Origin: DASXKD01 sp963734725
GTDB taxonomy: Bacteria; Actinomycetota; Actinomycetes; Streptosporangiales; Streptosporangiaceae
Length of the DNA: 64,000 bases
Direction of reading: 5' to 3'
NCBI GenBank assembly: GCA_963734725.1
Contig: CAVTIX010000015.1
Span: 62,001-126,000 of the forward strand
Shown: piece by piece, positions 36,609 to 45,312 of the stretch
Layout: each line of letters begins with the position of its first letter
Numbering within the stretch: position 1 is the stretch's first letter
Made by a program: the position numbers and the translations under genes
The notes under the pieces: generated by a model
Told to the model about the DNA's origin: nothing
Seen by the model: the letters and a program-made list of their open reading frames with translations, nothing else
Database searches by the model: none

Positions 36609-37118
36609 TTGGTCCGGCAGACCAGTCTGGGCTATAGCGGGTTGATCGCGATCGGCGTCGTCTTGGTGCAGCCGTTCCTCACGGCAGCGTCGCTCGACCT
36701 CTCGGCCACGATCTGCATTGCCGCCTTCTCGGTGGCCATCCCGCTTCTTGCCGCCCTTATCCTGGTCAACCGACAGGAAGCCTTCCGCCGCCGTCGAACC
36801 AAGTCAGCCCTTGTCACCATCGCGCAGGTGGTCGCGCAAGTGTGCGCCTTCATTGGCGTGGTCGCCGGCTTCTGGCACATCCTGTGGATCGCCGGGGTGG
36901 GAGTGTTGACGGCCGGATTCGCAGGGGTAGCGGTCCACTCGGCAGGCTACGCGCGCCTGGAACGAGCTCAGGAGCCAAGCCGGGCACTCGTCCCGCACCC
37001 CCGGCCGCTGCCAGACAACGGTGGCCGCACACAAAATTGCCGTGCACCAGGCGCTGCCGGCCGTGGGGCTCCGACACGGCAGGGGGTGACACCTCCGGGC
37101 CAGGGCCGACGAACCTAA
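36609..37118 (+). CDS. Putative membrane protein of unknown function
   Basis: 169 residues from a TTG at 36609. The first 110 residues contain about four hydrophobic helices (GLIAIGVVLVQPFLTAASLD, ATICIAAFSVAIPLLAALIL, IAQVVAQVCAFIGVVAGFWH, VGVLTAGFAGVAVHSAGYAR). The last 55 residues are Pro/Arg rich and may be read-through of non-coding DNA. Codon use fits a real gene up to about 36980. The start is uncertain. Confidence 0.5.
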   Translation: MVRQTSLGYSGLIAIGVVLVQPFLTAASLDLSATICIAAFSVAIPLLAALILVNRQEAFRRRRTKSALVTIAQVVAQVCAFIGVVAGFWHILWIAGVGVLTAGFAGVAVHSAGYARLERAQEPSRALVPHPRPLPDNGGRTQNCRAPGAAGRGAPTRQGVTPPGQGRRT

Positions 37119-37330
37119 GCGACAACGGCGTCGAACTGGCGGAAATCCCGCACAGCGCACGCTGGCCGATGTGCTCCAACCCCGCTGCGATGTGGGAACG
37201 CATCGCCGTGTTCCACTCCCGCACCAAGCCGGGCTAACCGTGTGCCGAGACCCTGGCCGACGGTAACTGGCCAGAGCCCGACCAACGACGCGACTCTGCC
37301 GTACAGCGATGAATCCGGGTAGTTAGCTGG

Positions 37331-37642
37331 TCAAGCGGCGTGGGTTTCGAAGCCGACGGAGCCGGGTCCGTGGCCAGGGGTGAGGCGGACATCGGCGTCG
37401 AGGGCGGCCGCCAGGCGGCGGAGCAGCGCAATCGTGGGCTCGGTGCCGCCTTCCTCGATGCACTCGATCTCGTCCGCAGTCATCCCGGCGCGCGCGGCGA
37501 GGTCAGCGACGCTGAGGCCTAGGGCGACCCGCCGGTCATAGACCGCCTTTCCGAAGGCCAGGGCCTCGCGGATCGCGATCCGCTCTGGGTCCTCAGACTC
37601 GGCTTCGCGGCGCACCCAGCGGGTGTGGGACCCGGTCATCAC
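37331..37642 (-). CDS. XRE-family antitoxin, HigA-like
   Basis: 103 residues. The helix-turn-helix lies at about 45-85 (LGLSVADLAARAGMTADEIE, then CIEEGGTEPTIALLRRLAAA). The ATG at 37642 overlaps the stop of the toxin gene by 4 bp, so translation is coupled. HigA-type antitoxins bind the toxin and repress the operon. The toxin-first order matches higBA loci. Confidence 0.85.
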   Translation of the reverse strand: MMTGSHTRWVRREAESEDPERIAIREALAFGKAVYDRRVALGLSVADLAARAGMTADEIECIEEGGTEPTIALLRRLAAALDADVRLTPGHGPGSVGFETHAA

Positions 37643-38016
37643 GCCTGCCTTCCATAGGTCTGCACGGCGGGTCCGCGGTGGTCACGCTCGCAGACCTGCT
37701 GCGCCCGGACTGCCCGGTCGATCTGCCGCTGGTCATGCTGGCGGGTCTTGCGGAACACCGTCAGCAACACGATCGTGCCGTCGGGCCTGCACCAATACGT
37801 TACCCGGACCGCCGTCTGGTGAAGCCGGACGCGAAGTTCCCACACCGGGCCCTCCAGGTGATCGGACCACGGCCCGCCCAGCCCGGTGCCTTTCTCCGCG
37901 AGCAGGCCGCACACTTCGTCGACCCGCTTGAAGTCGCTGTCGCTGAGGCTGTTCAGCCAGGCGCGGACCTCAGGTTCCAGCTCGAAGTGGTACAGCTCCC
38001 GGCTCTGATCGCTCAC
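37639..38016 (-). CDS. RelE/HigB-type toxin (phage-derived Gp49-like family)
   Basis: 125 residues from GTG 38016; the open frame runs further but lacks homology-like sequence. Core: FELEPEVRAWLNSLSDSDFK, then LGGPWSDHLEGPVWELRVRL and VRVTYWCRPDGTIVLLTVFR, ending KTRQHDQRQIDRAV. This is the standard order of HigB-like mRNA interferases, including the ELR and FxKxxR-type basic motif. It would cleave mRNA on the ribosome unless bound by HigA. It lies about 160 bp from the left flank of site C, at the end of the 9.8-kb element, a position that would favour element retention. Confidence 0.87.
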   Translation of the reverse strand: MSDQSRELYHFELEPEVRAWLNSLSDSDFKRVDEVCGLLAEKGTGLGGPWSDHLEGPVWELRVRLHQTAVRVTYWCRPDGTIVLLTVFRKTRQHDQRQIDRAVRAQQVCERDHRGPAVQTYGRQA

Positions 38017-38174
38017 GCAGGTCACGGTACTGACGACGGCCGACAGCATCCCCGCCTTTGCCGCGAGGAGACGCGGCGTCCAGGCCGGAGGCGCGTAGGG
38101 TTCTTGCCTCCGTCAGCGACGGTCGGCACTACTCCTCTCGTGGCGCGAGACTGCCTGTAAGACCCCGCGTCCGG

Positions 38175-38567
38175 TCCGGCGCTGGCGGTTCCGCGGAGTT
38201 CCAAGCGCACGATTCCCAGGCGTGCGCATTTCCGTCCAGGAGGGCCCGTGACCTCTATGACCAGGCACAACAGCCGCGACTCACATCCACGGCGACTGCA
38301 TTGGGGCCTTGCAATGTGGCCAAAAACTGAGACAAAAGCCTCCCGGACAGCTAGAGCGCGGCACCCGGGGTCACGTATCGTGCCTGGTCAGTGGCGGTGG
38401 AGGTGGGATTTGAACCCACGGAAGACTTGCGCCTTCACACGCTTTCGAGTACTGCGCACCACCGTTCACCACAGTCCGCCAGCGTTCCTGACCAGCCCAG
38501 ACAGCCGGTCAGCGGTCGCCGGTGAACCGTCGTGAACGGCAGTGAATGAGCCACAAACTGAGCCAAA
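38175..38567. repeat. att-like site C: left arm, tRNA-Ser(CGA) 3' core, right arm
   Basis: The left flank (38175-38394) is homologous to that of site B, with GTGGCCAAAAACTGAGACAA at 38316-38335. The core is 38395-38449. The right flank has GTTCACCAC, CCGGTGAAC and ATGAGCCACAAACTGAGCC near 38545. It separates the 9.8-kb and 13.5-kb elements. Confidence 0.75.
38395..38449 (-). pseudogene. tRNA-Ser(CGA) 3'-half fragment (site C)
   Basis: Identical to the intact tRNA from the encoded CCA (38392-38394) to the anticodon loop, then continues into the same right-arm sequence as sites A and B. Confidence 0.92.
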
Positions 38568-38582
38568 GAGCCGTCCCCGAAC

Positions 38583-38987
38583 TCAGCGCAGGCCCTCCGG
38601 CGGCGGGCCGAACCGCTGCGCCATATGGCCGCCGATGACCTCGGCGACCAGCTGCATCGCCGCCAGCGGGCGGAAGAAGACCGTCAACTCCCCGACCAGG
38701 CCATCGGGCTGGTATCCGACCACGTTCAGCCCGTGCGCCCGCTGACCGTGCAGTGCGGTTTCGAACAAGATGACGCTCTTGTTCCCTTCCACGATCTCCT
38801 CGGTCAGCTCGAACGGGGCCAGCTCCTGGGTCAAGACCCCGAACAAGAAGCTCGCGGTGTCCTTGCCCCGCAACCGCTCGTCGTGGACGGCGACCCGGAT
38901 CGTGACATCGTCGCTGAGCGCCGCCAGGATTGCGGCTGGGTCAAACATGCCAAGCGCCCGGCTGTAGGAGGTCCGCCCGGTGATCAT
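38583..38987 (-). CDS. SnoaL/NTF2-like small protein
   Basis: 134 residues from ATG 38987 (a TTG 9 bp upstream is an alternative). The pattern FDPAAILAALSDDVTIRVAV, then GKDTASFLFGVLTQELAPFE and GLNVVGYQPDGLVGELTVFF fits the cone-shaped NTF2 fold: an N-terminal helix and a strongly twisted sheet. Members are cyclases, isomerases or ligand-binding proteins. The N-terminus is slightly short for the fold. It begins element C-D beside the right arm. Substrate unknown. Confidence 0.65.
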   Translation of the reverse strand: MITGRTSYSRALGMFDPAAILAALSDDVTIRVAVHDERLRGKDTASFLFGVLTQELAPFELTEEIVEGNKSVILFETALHGQRAHGLNVVGYQPDGLVGELTVFFRPLAAMQLVAEVIGGHMAQRFGPPPEGLR

Positions 38988-39415
38988 GCTCCCCAAGCAT
39001 ACGGATCACTGGTTTACCGGAGTTGGCAGCGCACCGTGATCGGGCACGTTCCGCGTGGCCGGAAGCCGATGGGCCCTCACCGCAGGCGCAGCCGTCACTG
39101 AGCGTGCTACGCCATCTGGTCCACAGGCAGCCCGAAGCCGCGCGGAACGATGCTCCTATGCGCTGTCAAGGGCTTGGATGACATTTCGATGGCCTGATTC
39201 TCTAGGGGTTTGGTGAATGCGGATTGCGCCGGCTGGGGTCGGCTGCTGGGCGGCGGACAGGACAGGGGCGGGCCACTCGCGGCGGAGGGCAAGCTCTTAG
39301 GAGGTCACATGCCAGCAGGCTGGAGATGGGGCCGGGGGCGGCCGACGAATCGTTCGCAGGCCAGCAAGTTCGCGGCAGCCGAATATTGGGTCAGGCCGTC
39401 CCCGGGGCAGGTGCG
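38988..39415. other. 428-bp stretch without a convincing gene
   Basis: No supported coding frame. It borders the outer, older IS110 copy. Confidence 0.4.
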
Positions 39416-39472
39416 TCAGCCGGCGTCAGGGCGCAGGTGCGGGTAGACCTGACGGGCGACGTAACGCTTGAG

Positions 39473-40931
39473 TCCCTTAAGTCAAGTCCTCAGCCGGTAA
39501 GGGGTTGCCGGGCGGCGCGGTGGGTGGCGGGGTCGTAGGGGGTGCCGGTGTGCCAGCAGGCCCAGATGACGCGGATCCAGGCGCGGGCGACGATGCGGGT
39601 GGCGTGGGGGTTGCGCTTGCCGCGGGCGCGGGCGTCGGCGTAGAGCTGTGCCGCCCAGGGTGATTGCATCCGGGCGTTGTGTGCGAAGGCGGTGATGGCC
39701 TTGCGGGCGCGGGTGTTGGCGGCCCAGCGGAAGTAGACGCCGGTGGTCTTGCCGGAGGCTCGGGTGACCGGGGCGGCGCCGCATTCGCTGGCGGCTTGCT
39801 CGGCGGTGGTGGCCCGGTCCAGGATGGGGCCGACTTCGGCGAGCAGCTGGGCGAGGTTGATGGCGCCGGCGCCGGGCAGGGGTGCCAGCAGGCGGGTGCG
39901 GGGGTAGGCGGCGACGCGCGCGGCGATGAGGTGCTCGATGCCGGTGATGGCGGCCTGCAGGCTGCGTAGTTGCTGGACGTGCGCGCCGACCATCGCGGTG
40001 AGGGTGGCGGCGGGCAGGGCCAGCGGGGCCTGGGGCGCGGCGCGCAGCCGGGCCAGCAGCAGGGCGGGGCTCTTGCCGCCGCGGTAGGAGTTGCGCCGCA
40101 AGAACGCCGCCATCCGGGCTTCGCCGAGCCGGGCCGCCGACTGCGGGGTGGGGTAGGCGGTCAGGAACGCCAGCGCGATGGCGGAGGCCAGGGAGCAGAA
40201 CAGGTCCCGGGGCCCGGGCCCGTAGTTGCCGAGCATGGCCCACAGCTGGCCGGTGGCGGCGGTACGGGCGCGGATCTGGTCCTCGCGCAGCCGGACCAGG
40301 GCCTGCAGCTCCCGCAGCCCGGGGTCGGCGGGTTCGAGCCGGCGCAGCCGGTGCCCGTCGGTGCGCAGGTAATCGGCGAGCTTATAGCTGTCACCGGGAT
40401 CGGACTTGGCGCCGGAGGCTCCCCACCGGGGCCGCGCTGCGTGGAAGGAGTTCGGGTGCACCGGCGCCACCGGGTGCCCGGCCGCGAGCAGCCGGTCCAC
40501 GATCAGGCCGCTGGTCTTTTCGATGATCACCGGCAGGTCGCCGGGCTCGCCGTGGCGGCGCAGCCGGGCCAGGGCCATCACCCATCCGGCTTCGGTATGC
40601 GGGAACGCCCACCGGTCCAGCACGGCGCCGGCGTCATCCAGCACCGTGACGTCGTGAGCCTGACTGGCCCAGTCCCAGCCGACAACACTCATTCCTGGCC
40701 TCCAACCGCAGACGATGGCAGGCTCCACGGTGTCGAGGCCCTCAGCCGGTTCCTCATTGTTCGGCCCTCGGTCGGGCATGTCCCTAAACGCCGGTCACGG
40801 GGGCCTCGGCGCGCCAGGGGTGGCAGTACTAAAACTGGCCGTCACAACGGCTCGGCAACGAGGCCATCCCCCAGCGCGACCGGGAAACCACGGCCCGGCC
40901 ATCCGGACCGCGGAACCGATAGTCCTCCAAT
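39473..40931 (-). mobile_element. Intact IS110-family element nested inside an older IS110
   Basis: Boundaries are deduced because the flanking halves of the host transposase gene rejoin exactly: RCL ends at 40932 and KRY resumes at 39469, with a GAG triplet present at both edges (39470-39472 and 40932-40934). About 1459 bp, with one transposase gene. As expected for IS110, there are no long terminal inverted repeats. Confidence 0.8.
39490..40692 (-). CDS. IS110 family transposase (intact)
   Basis: 400 residues from ATG 40692, with GGAGG 6 bp upstream. The N-terminal DEDD domain has GWDWASQAHDVTVLD (Asp7), VIIEKTSGLIVDRLL (catalytic Glu) and the DxxD-like KSDPGDSYKLADYL. The C-terminal Transposase_20 domain contains LLAPLPGAGAINLAQLLAEV and the Ser-containing TRASGKTTGVYFRWAANTRA. 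IS110 enzymes are guided by a bridge RNA encoded in the element ends; the non-coding stretch upstream of the gene (40693-40931) is where such an RNA would lie. The element looks able to move. Confidence 0.93.
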   Translation of the reverse strand: MSVVGWDWASQAHDVTVLDDAGAVLDRWAFPHTEAGWVMALARLRRHGEPGDLPVIIEKTSGLIVDRLLAAGHPVAPVHPNSFHAARPRWGASGAKSDPGDSYKLADYLRTDGHRLRRLEPADPGLRELQALVRLREDQIRARTAATGQLWAMLGNYGPGPRDLFCSLASAIALAFLTAYPTPQSAARLGEARMAAFLRRNSYRGGKSPALLLARLRAAPQAPLALPAATLTAMVGAHVQQLRSLQAAITGIEHLIAARVAAYPRTRLLAPLPGAGAINLAQLLAEVGPILDRATTAEQAASECGAAPVTRASGKTTGVYFRWAANTRARKAITAFAHNARMQSPWAAQLYADARARGKRNPHATRIVARAWIRVIWACWHTGTPYDPATHRAARQPLTG

Positions 40932-42130
40932 GAGGCAGCGGATGATCTCTGTCTTCGACAGGCCTTCTGCGGTGCGCCGCTCGACGTAGGCGCGGGTCGG
41001 GGGGTGGGAGCTCATCCGGGTGATCACGATCCGCCACAGGGCGTGGTTGGCCTGGCGGTCGCCGCCGGGGCCGTGGCGGTGGCGGGTGCGCTTGCCTGAG
41101 GATGCGGGGATCGGGGCGGCGGCGCACAGGTGCGCCCAGGCCGCCTCGGACCGCAGCCGTGCGGGGTGGTCTCCGGCGGCGATCAGGAGCAGGGCGGCGG
41201 TGTCGGGGCCGACGCCGTATAGGGCGAGCAGGCCGGGAGCGCGGGCGGTGACGAGCGGGACGATCAGCTCGTCCAGGCGCTCGAGCTGGCCGTCGAGGAA
41301 CTGCGCGCGCCGTCCCAGTTCGCGCAGCGCGATCCGGGTGGCGTAGCCGACGGTGCTGCCGGGGCGGGGCCGCAGCGATGCGGTCTCGGCGACCAGGGCG
41401 GCTACGGTGTGGCGGGCGAACCGGGCCCGCAGGTCGTCGGGCCCGGTCACGATCAGGGACCTGGCCTGGTTGATGGTCTGGGTCCGCTCGGCGCGGGCGC
41501 TGCGCCCGGCGGCCCATCAGCGCGCGGATCGCCTCCACCGAGCCGTCCCGGCCTTTCGGGGCGCCGCGGGCCCGGCCGGACTGCGCGGCCCGGGCGGCGC
41601 TGACGGCGTCGAGAGGGTCGGGTCTTGCCTTGCCGGCGCCGGTCCTGGCGGTCGGAGCGGTCGACCTCGACGACCCGGATGCCGGCGGTCGCGACGTGGC
41701 GGGCCAGGCCGGCGCCGTAGCTGCCGGTGCCCTCGATGCCGGCCAGGCACACGGTCCCGAACCCGCTCAGCCAGCTCAGCAGCCGGGCGTAGCCGGCCGG
41801 GGTGACGGGGAACTCCGCGACGCCAAGCAGCCCGCCGACCGGATCCAGCGCCGCAGCGACGTGCACGTCTGCGTGCGTGTCCACGCCGCCGGTGATGGGT
41901 GTCTCTACGATGGTCAATGCCATCTCTTTTCTCTGGTTGAAGGGATGGCACGCGCCCGCTGGCCGCCGGACCCTGTGAACCCCGGCCTCTTCCCAGGCCA
42001 GGCAGATCAGGCCGACACCGCTGGCGGGTGCCATAAACCTGGGGCCCGGCCGACAGATCGTCTCGCAGGACAGCCCGAGCGGCGTCAGCCGAATCGGAGG
42101 TCAGGCCGGGACCCAGGCTCCCGACCCTAG

Positions 42131-43368
42131 TAGGGTGTCGCTGCTAACGCTTGGGATATAGATGGCGTAGGCGAATGCGGGCGTCGTCGGTGGTGAAGTG
42201 CCAGCGGACTTGGCGCTGGTCGGCGTTGACGGCGTTCTGCCAGGCGACCAGTTCCGTGTTGAGGACGTCGAGGTTCTCGATGCGCCGGTCGAGGCATTGG
42301 CGGGTCAGGGCGGAGAGCTCGATCTCTGCGATGTTGAGCCAAGAGCCGTGCTTGGGAGTGTGATGGATCTCGAGCCGCTGGGCCAGCGCGAAAGCGACCT
42401 CGGGGTCGAAGGCCTCGTACAGCGAGGCGATGTCGTGGGTGTTGAGGTTGTCCATCACCAGCACGACCCGCTCGGCGCTGGGATAGTCGATGGTGAGCAG
42501 CCGCTGGACCTGGTGGGCCCAGTCGATCCTGGTGCGCTGGGGCTGGGCGTCGACCCGGCGCCAGCCGGCCAGAGGCTCGACCCAGCAGAAGATCGAGCAT
42601 GTCCCGTGGCGCGCATGCTCGGAGTCCTCGCGGCGGTCGCGTCCCGGGGCTGCGGGGATCGGGTCGCGGGCATGGGCCAGCAGCTGGTAGGGCTTCTCAT
42701 CCATGCACACCACCGGCGCCACCGGGTCGTGCGGACGGGCGTAGACCGCCAAGACGTCCTCCATCCGGGCGGCGAACTCGGCGTTCGACTTCGGCGGGAT
42801 GGTCCAGCACTTCTTCAGATGAGGGCGAAGCTCCGTTTTTTTAAGACCCGGCCGATGGTGGAGTGGTCCAGGTCGGGGATGTCGTCGGCCAGGGCGACGT
42901 GCTTCTCCAGCAGCCGCAGGCTCCACCGGGCGCGGCCGGCTGGCGGGGTCGAGCAGGCCAGTGCGATCAACCGGGCCTCGACCTCCCCAGTCACCGGCGA
43001 GGGAACCGGCGGATGCGCGCGCTGCTTGCGGCCGATCGTGGCCCTCACGTCGCCGCCGGTCTCGGCGAACCGCTTGGCGACCAGCCGCAGCGTCTCACCC
43101 GAGACACCGACCCTGGCCGCGATCACCTCCTTGGGGTCGACCTCGCCCACCGAGGTGTCCAGCGCGAGCAGCACCCGCGCCCGCCTGATCATCGAGGCCG
43201 GATGAACCCCTGTCGTGGTCACCCTGACCAGCTCTTCGCGATCGGCCGCGGTCAAGGTGACCGGCCGCTTCTTATGCGAACCCATGACAGTCCTGACTGG
43301 CAGAGAAGGAAGATCTGCCGACACCAACCTCCATGCCGGACACACCAGAACTAAGCAGCGACACTCTA
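42131..43368 (-). mobile_element. IS630-family insertion sequence with terminal inverted repeats and CTAG flanks
   Basis: The left end TAGGGTGTCGCTGCT (42131-42145) is matched inverted by AGCAGCGACACTCTA (43354-43368), with one mismatch. Both ends are flanked by CTAG (42127-42130, 43369-43372), as expected for the TA target duplication of IS630/Tc1-mariner elements. About 1.24 kb, with one two-frame transposase gene. Confidence 0.9.
42144..43285 (-). CDS. IS630 transposase made by -1 ribosomal frameshifting
   Basis: Two overlapping frames. The first, from ATG 43285, encodes the helix-turn-helix part (GSHKKRPVTLTAADREELVR, then EVIAARVGVSGETLRLVAKR) and ends VLKKRSFALI. The second supplies the DDE domain: VVCMDEKPYQLL, VLVMDNLNTHD and HGSWLNIAEIELS. 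The frames meet at seven A residues (minus strand, 42842-42836). A -1 slip gives ...VLKKTELRPHLKK and a 380-residue protein, and the interval length fits exactly. Frameshifting at A-runs is usual in this family. Confidence 0.88.
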
Positions 43369-43373
43369 CTAGG

Positions 43374-43612
43374 CCCATACCACGCCAAAACCGCGGAAGC
43401 AGGGCCGGAGCCGGAACCACTACCCACATCCTCCCTGCCGAATATTTACATCTCTCCGAGGGTGGCCGTCGTCGCCCTATTAAGCACAGATCAGCCCGTT
43501 CGGGGCGGCCTCAGCGCTATCCGCTACCGGCGGAGTCGTGCGGCACCGCCGCGGTTTCTCCCTTCGCGATCATGGGACGCGACCGTCCCGCTATGGGATC
43601 TAGGCGCGGGAC
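43374..43612. other. Gene-free stretch between IS630 and repeat R1
   Basis: No supported coding frame. A local AT-rich patch lies near 43440-43490. Confidence 0.35.
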
Positions 43613-43701
43613 GTGTGGTTTGTCATGGCCGGGCCGGGTGGATGTCACCGGGACTGGTGATGGCGGGCACGGGCGGGAGTCCTGGTTCGCCGTGATGCTG
43701 G
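43613..43701 (+). repeat. 89-bp repeat R1, leader of the gene at 43750
   Basis: Aligns without gaps to R2 at 44259-44347, with 11 differences by hand count. The invariant centre contains the dyad TCACC-GGGACT-GGTGA (43645-43660). R1 ends 48 bp upstream of the ATG at 43750. It is possibly a shared promoter/operator. Confidence 0.75.
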
Positions 43702-43749
43702 ACTTATGAGCCCGGGTTCATCCCGGGACGTGACTGAACGGAGTCTGCC

Positions 43750-44007
43750 ATGAAGAACCCGCAACGCGCTGGATCTCAGGATGATCGTGCCGGTACTGCC
43801 CGGGTGCGCCGCTGGCGGACCGAGAAGCCCAGCGTGCGCCTGTTCGCGGTGGCGTACGTTCTTGTCCTGACCGGGGCGCTGGTGTGGGCGGGGTGGTTCG
43901 CGTCCGCTAGCCAGAATGCCACGTGGTCCCCGGTGCTGATAACCATCGCCGTCGTCGGCGCAGTGGCCTCCGGGAAGCGGCGGCCTTGGATGTCACGATC
44001 TCGTTGA
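43750..44007 (+). CDS. Membrane protein of unknown function, probably frameshifted at its 3' end
   Basis: 85 residues from ATG 43750 with GGAG upstream. A basic N-terminus is followed by two membrane helices (LFAVAYVLVLTGALVWAGWF and WSPVLITIAVVGAVAS). The last eleven residues look wrong. Continuing in another frame gives DVTISLTGSAGLRPAWQRRA and ARAGVAVVAVAASGG, and then, in a third frame, YPLTAAFRELRVLALLAAAG. A longer gene of about 170 residues reaching about 44215 may therefore have decayed by two indels. Function unknown. Confidence 0.45.
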   Translation: MKNPQRAGSQDDRAGTARVRRWRTEKPSVRLFAVAYVLVLTGALVWAGWFASASQNATWSPVLITIAVVGAVASGKRRPWMSRSR

Positions 44008-44258
44008 CGGGATCTGCCGGCCTGCGGCCGGCCTGGCAGCGGCGAGCCCTCGCGATCGCGCGGGCGGGGGTCGCGGTGGTCGCGGTCGCTGCGTCCGGCG
44101 GTGGTTCCGCCTGCCCGTCCGTACCCGCTGACCGCGGCGTTTCGGGAGCTGCGGGTGCTGGCGCTGCTGGCCGCGGCGGGCAGCGCCGGCGTTTTCGCGG
44201 TCGCGATGCGGGGGGGGGCGGCGGGGGACAGGGGCTTGGTCCGGCGTCGGGGCGGGCG

Positions 44259-44347
44259 GTGTGGTTTGTCATGGGCGGCCTGGGCGGATGTCACCGGGAC
44301 TGGTGATGGCGGGCACCGGCGGGCGCGCTGGTCCGGCGGGATGCTGG
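44259..44347 (+). repeat. 89-bp repeat R2, leader of the ABC transporter operon
   Basis: Second copy of R1. The dyad TCACC-GGGACT-GGTGA is at 44291-44306. R2 ends 5 bp before the ATG at 44353, so it contains or overlaps the ribosome-binding region of the ABC ATPase gene. Confidence 0.75.
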
Positions 44348-44352
44348 GTGGC

Positions 44353-45312
44353 ATGGACGACAACGGCGTTATCACGGTCAGGGATCTGCGGCGGCGCTAC
44401 GGCGGCCCGGGCGGCCGGGGTTTTGAGGCGGTCCGGGGGGTGACCTTCTCGGTGCGCCGCGGGGAGCTGTTCGCGTTGCTGGGCACCAACGGGGCCGGGA
44501 AGACCTCGGCGATGGAGGTGCTGGAGGGACTGGCACCCCCTGCCCAGGGCGCTGTCCGGGTGCTGGGCTGTGACCCCTGCCGGGAGCGGGCCCTGGTCCG
44601 GCGCCGGATGGGGATCATGCTGCAGGAGGGCGGGTTCCCGCCGGATCTGACCGTGGCGGAGACCGGCCGGATGTGGGCCGGGACACTCAGTGCGCCCCGG
44701 CCGGTTGCCGAGGCGCTGGGCCTGGTCAGCCTCGGGCACCGCGCGGGGGTGGCGGTGAGATCCCTTTCCGGCGGTGAGCGGCGCCGCCTCGATCTGGCGA
44801 TGGCGATCCTGGGCCGCCCGGAGGTCTTGTTCCTGGATGAGCCCACCACCGGGCTGGACCCGGAGAGCCGCCGCCGTACGTGGCTGCTGATCCGCGAGCT
44901 GCTGGGCGCGGGTACCACCGTCGTGCTGACAACCCATTACCTGGAAGAGGCCGGGGAGCTGGCGGACCGCCTGGCGATCATGCATCAGGGCCGGATCGTG
45001 CGCACGGGCACCCCCGCGGAGGTCGCGGCATCGCAGCCGGCCCGCATTTCCTTCGAGCTACCCGAGGACTCCCGCGAGCCAGTTCCGGACATAGCGGGGA
45101 CGCGGGCCAGCGTCACCGGGCGCACCGTGCTGCTGCAGACAGCGGACCTCCAGCCGACGCTGACCGCGCTGCTGGGGTGGGCGAACTCCCGGGACCTCGT
45201 GCTGGGCGCCCTGGACGCCCGGCCGGCCTCGCTGGCGGAGGCCTTCCACGCGGTGGCTGCCTCAGCCGGCAGTCCAGCAGACGACGACAACGCAAAGGAC
45301 GTGGCGGCATGA
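44353..45312 (+). CDS. ABC transporter ATP-binding protein
   Basis: 319 residues from ATG 44353; an in-frame ATG at 44341 is an alternative. Walker A GTNGAGKT (44-51), signature LSGGERR (138-144), Walker B VLFLDEP (157-163) and switch His195 are present. A DrrA-like C-terminal domain of about 100 residues follows. It forms an exporter with the permease that overlaps its stop by 4 bp (ATGA). The next two genes are a DesK/DesR-like pair, so this is a typical two-component-controlled drug or lipid exporter module. Substrate unknown. Confidence 0.92.
   Translation: MDDNGVITVRDLRRRYGGPGGRGFEAVRGVTFSVRRGELFALLGTNGAGKTSAMEVLEGLAPPAQGAVRVLGCDPCRERALVRRRMGIMLQEGGFPPDLTVAETGRMWAGTLSAPRPVAEALGLVSLGHRAGVAVRSLSGGERRRLDLAMAILGRPEVLFLDEPTTGLDPESRRRTWLLIRELLGAGTTVVLTTHYLEEAGELADRLAIMHQGRIVRTGTPAEVAASQPARISFELPEDSREPVPDIAGTRASVTGRTVLLQTADLQPTLTALLGWANSRDLVLGALDARPASLAEAFHAVAASAGSPADDDNAKDVAA

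Larger units (their letters stand above)
39416..41923 (-). pseudogene. IS110-family transposase, frameshifted and interrupted by a second IS110
   Basis: The gene starts at ATG 41923 (TGGVDTHADVHVAAALDPVG, then LAGIEGTGSYGAGLARHVAT), with the DEDD-type catalytic Asp and Glu. A frameshift near 41630 moves to the frame with DPLDAVSAARAAQSGRARGA; a second near 41500 restores RTQTINQARSLIVTGPDDLR and the C-terminal Transposase_20 part (GVGPDTAALLLIAAGDHPAR). At 40932 the reading ...TEIIRCL is cut by the 1.46-kb IS110 insertion. The missing ending KRYVARQVYPHLRPDAG is at 39416-39469. Inactive. Confidence 0.85.

Noticed and set aside
25281..38449. The three tRNA-Ser fragments as functional tRNA genes
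   Set aside because: They lack the 5' acceptor strand, D-arm and 5' anticodon stem and cannot fold; only the copy at 51886-51972 is complete.
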